Assembly (NCBI RefSeq): GCF_014699075.1
Contig: NZ_JACXAB010000004.1
Coordinates: 124,001-188,000 of the forward strand
DNA length: 64,000 nt
Source: Microvirga sp.
GTDB taxonomy: Bacteria; Pseudomonadota; Alphaproteobacteria; Rhizobiales; Beijerinckiaceae
Direction of reading: 5' to 3'
The notes under the pieces were generated by a model. The model was not told where the DNA came from, searched no databases, and was given only the letters and a program-made list of their open reading frames with translations. The position numbers and the translations under genes were made by a program. Positions 21,501 through 28,200 of the stretch are shown one piece after another; position 1 is the first letter of the stretch; the number at the start of each line of letters is the position of its first letter.

Positions 21501-22159
21501 TTGCCGCGGCGGTCGGTAACGGCCTCGCCAAGCTCCTGATCGTTGCGGAAATCGCGGTCGAACGCGAGAACCAGCAGGCCGGGCACGTGTCTCCCCTCGC
21601 TCGTCCGCACGGTGCCGCGAACGCTGCGCGCAATCGTCCGCTCCAGGGCCGCGAGGAGCTTCAACGTTTCCGCATCCGCTACGCCGGTGTCCGGCAGCTT
21701 GCGACTGCGCTGAAAGGCGATGAGTGCCTGCCGTGTTGTGCCGCCGAAAAATGCCTCAGACGCCTCCCGATCACCGAGCGTGAAGCCTAGGCCAAGAAGG
21801 ATCTTTTGAAGATGTGCCACCTCGTCGCCCTGCGAGCCCTCATCGAGGGGACTAGCTTCGCCAATCACACCTTTACTGACGTCGGCTGGTGCGTTCAGGG
21901 CAGCGGCGGTCGCCTCGTCGACATTCCCGGTCTGCGCCAAGCCGCGATCTTTCTGGTAGGCCTTGACCGTTTCAGCGGTGGCCCTGCCGTAGGTCGATGC
22001 GGCGCGCTCCTCGCTCAGGGAGGCGATCAGCGCAACGGCCCTGCGCTTGCTAACCGATGTGATGCCACGATCCTTGAGAAGCGCGAGCAGCGCGTCCTGA
22101 AGCGCGGTCACCGCCTTGCCGGTCTGCTGCGAGGTGAGCGGGAAAACTATCTTTTCCAC
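12572..22159 (-). CDS. TcA-type toxin complex subunit with N-terminal peptidoglycan-binding repeats
   Basis: This 3195-residue protein resembles the pore-forming, receptor-binding A subunit of Tc toxins. Residues ~1-90 and ~105-172 are two peptidoglycan-binding-like repeats (KAYQKDRGLAQTG; LIAFQRSRKLPDTG). A transthyretin-like beta domain follows (GTVRTSEGRHVPGLLVLAFD). The middle shows VRP1/ABC-toxin-type features (CTCEHCRSIYSPAAYLADVWQFL) and a neuraminidase-like region. The C-terminal ~350 residues match the TcB-binding domain (FDLEHPGHYFRRI, SVPCVAGPYGSIPV). Canonical TcdA1 is about 2500 residues, so this is some 700 longer. It starts at GTG 22,157-22,159 with GGAGG seven bases upstream, 57 bases behind the TcB-TcC stop: one leftward operon. 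Known: TcA forms a pentameric injection channel. Target host unknown. Confidence 0.88.
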   Translation of the reverse strand: MEKIVFPLTSQQTGKAVTALQDALLALLKDRGITSVSKRRAVALIASLSEERAASTYGRATAETVKAYQKDRGLAQTGNVDEATAAALNAPADVSKGVIGEASPLDEGSQGDEVAHLQKILLGLGFTLGDREASEAFFGGTTRQALIAFQRSRKLPDTGVADAETLKLLAALERTIARSVRGTVRTSEGRHVPGLLVLAFDRDFRNDQELGEAVTDRRGKYRIRYDAEMMARVEKGSADIGLRIFGKERDAPLFYTPSRDLMMNAPYDAVFDVKITVVDGELPNEFEDIARELRPLIGDAAFEGIAIGENQDEGVFLARESGIEVGKIAHFLVAHRLWAESEIQPEYFYALLREDGLFGISPNRTHVIQAPVGFTTSTRLALYEASLMSSNEAVAAVQRAAAKFLVPRATAKEASESWRISQSFREDAQQYVKNELPHTIFDFVEKLVEDGQEASVLALLRPLDLNNPDVIFAALDQAGAFSTATRPAAAARLKLGALLGFNSGLVREVSESLGVKTPEDIRRLAKLQRAEWTNIITGGDAKVRLGGASISKAMAHRHASIIVRRFEKVYPTTAFAAQLARRNPKALSNRKDIVKFFDTHPALELREHRVVPFLKASGVDPKSIAPNVLRGVEKLQRVFRLTGEYAKTEGLLEAGYGSAADIVDTGKERFKADAIKRAGMSADEAGRVFEQAQNINFATVTVASTLRTLAWPTALEGASAVTFRKHLAQIVAEQPNLQSLGLAADACTCEHCRSIYSPAAYLADVWQFLRNRLVRNTVLGGPSTKTARDVLLARRPDLGEIDLNCDNALVEVPHIDIVCELLEESVSPDVGVGFTGVVVAGAASSGILAAVRAAGFDVGDDALVYGPYDSGRFMLRDRAFTIAIEGPGPNWTLRRLRQTHGTSEERGATPEYVNSAAYALLKNGKTAFGQPFDLFHEETRGFLKAANVDRATLMEALAAGGVPSEMVIAGEILGLSATERDLIFTASVAAQPTIWGVAAPAANSMERLDVFTRKTELEFDGIEKLIAGSYVRKQVDLFIRHLDNSCNLDAKIIVNLDDTILDRMHRVLRLARRTGIATADIDRLAFGWKLGAGDLADRALKTLAIIMRLSGDLGCLPARLITWLDVIPWEGERSQHAQLFETPAITGPLSPDLSVAAIVANEADELASPGSGVRLAAYKSDIATAFGVKAADLDILLARIEEPSLLGANPPLTFRALGALYGRVEVARILGLRASELVGIERLLGFDVLKSAERLREFVSATRAIQEIGVSVADLEYRLARRANDIASYDLPDATAQTVLLTIREGLIAAAATNVSAYNDALAASEQIAALEAALSSQTTVDAASAVFLVDMIRLATPNAAAGTRANTAVDQTLAGLVDGVPVKIAIDAIVASPADLNARKTYLRLILDGLAASGLRTASFDVARSELARLLQLPLETADYMLRGREPQWRGAHLSVGGVSKNLGELLTQGDIANTAIALTFATAPDLFRALRLSVCMAGLIAPFAPEPATVAFLLESAGDLGWLPLDAVRYENSVPPIALPRWLELADGFALIAETPAVALPASPNDTISGTDVLAMTVSGATTKPSLLDALTLVSNWPRTRLDELDSWLGYSVASYKKPAAWRAIGRGVELLNLLGVPIAEAVAYTAELLGDADRKNARRMLRARYGEADWLPALRAIMDPIRSKKRDALMSYVLANNPAVNSKADVYDYLLTDTEWSPKMPSSRIVHAHGTLQLFIERCTAGLEPAATADLDGDPDWSWWDWMRNYRVWEVNRKVFVEAQYYIRPEWRDDKTEPFADMENMLMQNELNEENIEAAFENYLDQLDQIAFLDVLATCYDFKKQDMHVFACTKGGEPRTYFHRVFQRERVWTAWTKIELDITGEHLIAFFRNNRLYLAWATFVEKGNEDQNPPYPAPNTQMPKAERYSEISLAISEYTGKKWLPRRVSDGVVTTPLTTAVFNTKQLFLSVTPDPERFSVDLYLNYEGLRRIGYFLLTGCKGYPEAAQGNSARIMVLPQFKDAWLVGQRFVEANADDDDELAVSLTAASPGFQTLFGRTPGTFRVTYPFQASEIDRLLTLFLNGAIGNLSRDRVFLFFGTLMPYFFEDNQRGYILIPGFYGDLDPHTGTRQTSKTFSNVRQLLIDIVALAAKYLQKLAAASTAADKQVVMNSLAADDEYARILAEIDVYRGTQFSTVVRNFYHPMSCRLREHFFAGGIPELLARSTQREKGSFLFEDPTAGFAPTPFIQKPYPVQEMEFGRDSAYGVYNWELAFHAPHMIASKLIDEERFDEAEAWLRYIFDPRGSSNDPAPKRFWNTKPFYERDTSEYGEQLIDSIMERLASDPGGAIETELADAVLDWRRNPFKPYVVARARTVTFQYAIVHLTARLYIGRGDQYFRRDSLEDLVMASLDYSRAERLLGPRPKIVPPAVEPPPETLNQLDSELDIFGNALRSIENMLPDLSVLPHDGAELPPPPLKLESLYFCIPPSEKLYELWDTLEERQFNLRNSRTIEGVERSLSIFAPPLSVEELIKAAAAGLSTSALLAGLSAPRPPYRFRVMVRHAIELAEVANSFSATLRAALASRDTEALFRLKVEQEGKLLDEQLEALKQEVTATGLAIQSASKVKQLHTDHKTFYENRPYMNAWEISATAAYGVSFALQAVVAIGYAASGGLALVPAFMAGAAGFGGSPTANVQVSGEGFASSARDFVVGAVGASAAALDKAGAMLERQGSYEVRKADWDHSAQSAQTEMDRADLEVRIAEIRHAIAKEQLRVHGVRRQQTTAEETFHKSKFTSREMFEWQAQQLIGVAKQAYRLASAAGAAAERCFNFELGLAESFVRPNKWDDSRRGLLAAENLILDLRKMENAYYSRNKREFELTKSLSLMRLDPLALIELRTSGRCTIQFPEAVFDLEHPGHYFRRIVSLGLSVPCVAGPYGSIPVKVTQISNRVRVETARKVGAAPDVDAYAEDASGDPRFRYNVGSIQTIATSTGQSDAGVFSPDVYDERYFPFEGSGLCSTFVLELPQSLRPFDYGTISDIIFNIRYTARDGGGSFQTMVANSVREMLNTMVLKVGRTGLFMAIDIRRDRPDLWYQLTSSGSAQFTVTADELPYFTAGRAVAFSASRVLARVDGVAGSYSIKSDGTSIVLNPPAEAELGGLLSSSALNLQLDVPVTLETALPNKLKDLIVVVTFRIT

Positions 22160-22166
22160 AGTTTGT

Positions 22167-22171
22167 CCTCC
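22167..22171 (-). promoter_or_regulatory. Ribosome binding site fixing the GTG start of TcA
   Basis: GGAGG on the minus strand lies seven bases before GTG at 22,157-22,159. It is the only strong site near the start and supports a GTG rather than a downstream ATG. Confidence 0.75.
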
Positions 22172-22216
22172 AATCCAAGCTTGCGGTTCTTGTGTTAGGT
22201 CTCATTTTCGCTGCGC

Positions 22217-25200
22217 CTACCACCAGTCGAAGTAGCGGCCGACGTGGAAAATGCCGACGCCGATGGCGAGTATCGCCCCGGCGGCTATCAGAACGGGCGC
22301 GGCTGCGACGAGGGCAGGCGCCATCGCCACGCCCGCCGCGCTCGCCATCGCAATCCCGCCGCCCGCTGCAAGCGCCGTCCCGGCGACGACGCCGACTGCG
22401 CCTGCAACGGCGCCGGCCGTGTCGCCACGCTCGTAAGCGCGGTAGCCGCTCACGCCGGAGGTGATTGCGAGCGCCGCGCCGCTGAGCGCGATGCCCAGCG
22501 GCAGGGCCGCGACCCCGCCGACGGTCGCGCCCCCGACCAGCGTGCCTGAGTTCGCGAGCGCGTAAAGTTCGAGACCGCCGCCGGCGACGCCGAGCGCATC
22601 GCCGATGCCCATCGGCACGTCGCCTTCCTTGATGTCGTTGTAGAGCCCGTATCCCGACAGCCCTACGCCGGCTGCGGCGAGCGCACCGCCTGCGGCGCGC
22701 ATGCTGCCTCTGAAGCGAGGTGTGTCGGTGAAGCGGCCGGTCTCCGAGGCGCGTGAGACGCCGCCGGCGGGCACCCCCTGCGGCTCGCCCCGGAGCCGAC
22801 GGTAGCCCTCAAAGCCGTCATTGGTGTTGGTGGGGCCATTCTCCCAGATGTAGTCACGCCAGTGTTCACCAACGCGTCCAGTTAGATCGTACTGCATGTC
22901 GATGCGATGGCCCGCGGCGGACGTGGGCGTTGGACGAGGAGAACGCGCATTGAAATCGGCGAGGGCCCGTTGCTGGGCTGGCAGGGCGCGGCGTACCCGG
23001 GTTGGGTTAGCCGGTCCTGTGTTTCGGCCGACGGTGCGCTGGCGCGTGCCCTCACGCAGCCGCGCGAGCTTCTGGTCGTCGACCGAGTCGGGAACCGTGA
23101 TCGTATTGCCGGCAGGATTGTTGCGAATGACGGTGCCACCGACGGAACTGGCCGTGCTTCCCTCGGGGCCGGAGCTGTTGGAACTCTCGTTGCCTGGGGG
23201 AGCTCTTGGACCGAGAATGCCCAGGGGATCGCTGGCGGGTATCTGATCTGGATCGAACTCGCCGAAATTCCAGTTGCCGCCGGTATAAACAGGAGCCGGA
23301 TTTACCTCTCCCCCGCGGCTCCAGCCGTACCCGAGGTTGGCAACATAGTCCCGCAGCTGCTGGGCGCGGCGCGCGATATCGTCCGCCGATGCGTTCGCCG
23401 GTACATTCGCGATGTTTGGCGGTAGGCCGAAACTCCTTGTTGTATCGTACATGCCGTCCGGATCGACGCGCATCACCGGATTGTTGGCGCAGTAGCGGAA
23501 GAGGTTGGTGCCGCTGGCGAAGCCCGCGGGGTCGGTGTTGATCCAGCGCCCTAGCCAAGTCGCCATGTAGCGCATGCCGAAATACTGGAGGCCAGTTTCG
23601 CTGTCGCGCTCGGTTCCGCTGAAGCGGAAGCGCTTCAAGCTGATGCCGTAGCCGGGTGTCGCCGAGCGGTACGCCGTCGTGCCGAATGGATGATAGGACT
23701 CGTAAGAGACCACATTGCCGCCCGCGTCGGTTTCCAGTGCCGACGAGCCGAGATGGTCCTCATACTGGTAGCGGATTAGCGGAACGCCAAGCGGATTAGC
23801 GGCGTCTTCGTTAAGGTCGTCCTGGGTCTTGGTGTCGGATTGAGCGATGTTGCCGTGCTTGTCGCCGACATGCAGCGTCCACCGCTCGAAGCGGCGTGCA
23901 CCGGTACTGCGTCGGCGACGACGGAAGATCATCACGGGGCCGAGGAAGATCCAGTCGAGGTTGAGGTCGCCCGGCCGCTCGATTACCTTGCGCATGCGCT
24001 GGCCGCCACTGCCATAGACGTAGAAGGCGGTTCCGCCTCCGCCGAGGTCTACCCGCTGCAACATGTCGAGCGTGTTCCAGTCCATCGTCGGCAGATGCGG
24101 CATCGAAGTCATGTTGCCGTAGGCGTCGTATGTATACGTGCCGGAGTACGGGCCGCCGTCCGGGTCGCCGGGCATGCTAGCGGAGGTCAGCCGGTTCGTC
24201 CGGTCGCCGGGTACATCGTCGAATGCGTAGCGATAGCGTCGTGTCCAGCCATTGCCGGCGCCGGGCTGGGCCGGGAATGTATGGCGCAGCTCCGTCAGGT
24301 TGCCGAGTAAGTCGTAGTCGTAGGTTTCTGTATAGGCTCGCACCGCGTTCGCGGCGTTCACATGTGGAAGCTGCGGAATGGCGTCCGTATCAACATGTGT
24401 ACGCACAGCGTTGTTTGGAAGCCCGGCGAGCTCTCGTCCCGTCGCACGGATCAGCTGATAGAGTGCGTCGTATTCATAGCGGTTCCCCGGCGGTACGACC
24501 GCATTGCGGAAGAAGAATGTCGACTGCGCCGCGTCCTCCGCATCGGTGACGTTGCCTACTGGATCGTAGTGATAGGTGACGTTCCGCAGGGCCTGCGTGG
24601 CGGGATCCGTACCAGTCCTGAACGTCACATAGTTGGTCAAGCGGAAGGACTTTGGATCGTAAAGATAACGGACGATCAGATCGTTGCCGTGGTGGGCGGA
24701 CAGACGTCGGCCCTTTGCGTCATAGTCCTGCTCCCGGAGCAGCGTGACCGCCGAGCCTTGTCCCATGATCTTTGCTGACAGCGACTGCAGCTGGTTGGCC
24801 TCGTCGAAGGTGGGCGTCAGCTCAGTGGCATCCGGCAGCGTCACATGCACCGGACGATTAAGCGCGTCGTGGCGCGCCGTTGCGGTGAAGGTCTCGGTGT
24901 CGAGCAACGGCGCGGCAGCCACCTGCACAGCGGCATAGTCCTCTTGCGCTGCCAATGCCGACCAGTCAGGGTCAGCGCGGTAGTCCAGTAAGAGCACTCG
25001 CTCTACCGCAAGCGGGTTCCCCTTGAAGTCGTATCCGGGGATACAGATCATTCCCGCCGGATCGAATATCTGGTGCGGTGCGCCGAGCAGGTTCTGTTGC
25101 GCGGCGAGCGGCGCTCGGTCGCCATAGACCACATAGGTGAGCAGCCGTTCGGCCTGGGCGCCGTCCTTGACCGCCGTGGCGACAGGCCGGTGCAGCGGAT

Positions 25201-28200
25201 CGAAGAGCGTGCGGAACTGCCGGCCATGCTCGTCCCAGGTCTTCACTAGCGCGCCGAGTGCGTCGTGGAAGCTCCAGCGTCGGCCCTTCTCCGCGCTACC
25301 GGCCACGACCGACATGCCGCCGATCGAGGTGACGCTGTGGGACACCTCCCGCCCGAGTTGGTCGAATACCTTGACGGTACGCCCAGTCAGGTCGGCCACC
25401 GAGCGCATCGTCGCGCGCTTGCCGCCACCATAGTCTGTGACCGTGTAGATCGGCCGCCCGGATACGTCGGAATGCACGACGCCCGGCGTGTTGTCATGCT
25501 TGGCGGCGAGCCATGCCGCGCGGCGTTGCGGATTGTTCAGCGGTTCCGGCTCGACAGACGGATTGGGGCTGCCCCGATCGATATACCACTGGCTTTGTTT
25601 GACCGTGTCGTTGCCATCGAAGAGCCGCTGCAGCCACGGCGTGAACTCGATACGGGAGAGGATCCCTTCAGGTGAAACGACCTTCATCAGCCGTCCAGGC
25701 GGGTCGTAGAAACTCACCGCCGTCGTGCCAATCTCGCGCAGGACCTTCTCGTCCTCGTACTCGTGCGTCTTGCTAAAGTACGGCTGGTAACTCTTGACCG
25801 GCGCTCCCTTGTTGTTGCTGATGACCCTGCCGTTTCCGACCCAGCGCGGGTCGGCGTTGACTTCGCTTACCGAGCCGTCGGGCGCCACCGCAAGCGCCTT
25901 GCCGGCGCGTGCCTGCGCCTTGACGAGCGCAACGCCGCCGCCGCCGTTGAAGTAGACGAAGCTCTCCTGCCAGCGCGGGTTGGCGGCGCCGTGCTGTTCG
26001 CGCACGAAGCTGCGGACATAGTTCGGCTTACCATTGTTCATCCACTCGAACAGTGTGTATTCCAGCCGCGTCGTGGGGTCGGAGAGCGTGTCGCCTTCGC
26101 CTGCTCCGGCCTTGCTCATGACAGCGGTCTTGACCACCATACCCAGTTCATCGACCTCGACGGCCGAGCGGTTGCCATTAGGGTCGGTAGTGGAAGTCGC
26201 ACCCAGCGTTCGGTAGTCGTTGACCGCGGAGATGGTGCTCCATGGAGCGCCAACTGTCTCGGTCTTCTGGACCAGAAGCTGGTACGCATCGCGGACGACG
26301 CGTGTCTCCAGTCCGAGCGCATCGCGCGAGCCGGACGGCAGGAAGAAGTGGGAGGATGGGTTGGCCGGGTAGGTGGCGGTGCCGGACGGGATCCACCAGT
26401 CCGATCCGCCATCAAGTTTTACATAGCCTGCCGTAAGGAATTCCGCATCTGTGATCTGGCTTGCATAGTGCGCCGCCGCGTGCGTGGCGGTAATAGCCAA
26501 GCCGTAGCTCTCATGGCCAAGGCCAAGCGAATCCTGCTGGCCGGCGGGCAGGGGCGCCAAGCTATTGCTGGCAAAGAGCGCACGGCTGCTGCCGATGAGC
26601 CGGCGCTGCGGGGTCACGTCGTCGGCGTCGGCCTCGTAGGCGATAGGCGTCGTGCCTGCCACGGCAGGCGCGATCTCCGTGAAGCTGAAGAGCGCACCGC
26701 TTGGCGTGATACCTGTGATCTCGTAGCTGCGCGACTGGTAAGGCACGCGCAGCCTGTAGGCCGTGAGCGGCGCGCCAACCGCGACGTCATTGGTGAAATC
26801 GGTTTCGGAATAGGTGATCCGTGTCTTCGCCTGCTCCGCCCTGACCTCCGGCGGCAGGCTCGCATCAACGGTTCGCCGACCGTAGACGACGGCGCAGCTC
26901 TTTTTGAGGTTGCCGTAATCGTCGAGTTCGAGTCCGAAGGAGTGTGAGATGCGTGGATCGGAAGGATCGCGTTCGAGGATCAAGGATAGGGATTCGTGGC
27001 CGATCGGAAGGTAGACGCCATGACGCTGGCCGCCGCGCGGCTGCACGAGTCGTACCGAATAGCTGTTTTCGGCGATGCTATAGGGATGGGCCGCGGCCAG
27101 CGATCCATCGAAACTGTAAACCTCCTCGCGGAGCGGCAAGCCCTTGAAGGCGCGCAGGCACTCACGCGCTTCATCCTCGGTAAGCCCAGGTGGGAGGGAA
27201 ATGCCGGTGAGGAACGCCTTTTGGTCATAATATTCTCGGTGATAATGATCGAGGATCGCATCGTACTCGGAGTACGCGCCAGTATGGAACCATGTGCGTG
27301 TCGTGACCGGAGGCTGGTTGAGCTCCGGCGCTTGGTCCTGCAGCCCGCCGATCGCGGCGACGCCTAACACGTAGTCCTCGAAGGCTTCTGTGTCCCACTG
27401 CTCGACCATTCCGAAACCGCGGAACTCGCGCTCTGCCTTGTCGAAATAGCCGTGATGGTACGCATAGCGGCGCACTAGGCGGCGCCTGCTCACATGGTCA
27501 ATCGTCTCGACCCTCTCTACGACATGCACGGGGAATGGCAGGCGCGTCGCCCATGGCCTGCCTTCCTGGCGGTCGCTGAGATAGAATTTCGTCGACGGCG
27601 CATAGTCGATCCGGGTTTCGCCGCCGCAATTGTTGAACGAGCGAACCATCAGATGCGGCTTGCGATCGCCCATCAGGTTCACGTAGCGCATCGGCCGCCT
27701 TTCATCCGGCGGCAGCGCGGACGACCACACTAGGCAGGCGGTACCATTGCCCAGCAGATCCGTGACGACGATATCCGTCACATCGCTGAATCCAGGGAAC
27801 ACCTTCAGCACATGTGGCTCGCTCCAGCTGTTCCCGCTCTGGTTGAAATAAAGGCGCACGCCGTCACGATGCAGGTAAACGATGTCCGTCGTCCCGCTGC
27901 CGTCGAGGTCCGCCAACCGGATGCGCGCATGGCTGAACTGGTCATCACGCTCGAAACGAGGCGCGTTATCCATCGTGACCTTTGCGCCGAACTGGCAGTA
28001 GCCGAGATTGGGCCAGTAGCAGACCTCACCGTTGCGGATTCGCACAATGTCGGGAAGGCCGTCGCCGCAAAGGTCGGCGAGGTAGATCGATTGCGTCCCG
28101 TCGGAGAAGACGACGCGCGGACCCCGCTCCTCGTCGCGTGGGAGGCTCACCCGCGCCGCCGGCCCGAAGCCGTTCATGCCGTGGGACGGGTGCCACACCA

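Noticed and set aside
25763..26947. Long plus-strand frame (394 codons) opposite the TcB-TcC gene
   Set aside because: It is the antisense shadow of a GC-rich RHS gene: Arg/Gly/Ala-biased, no recognisable motif, no ribosome site. The same holds for the frames at 27,812-28,642 and 28,886-29,824.
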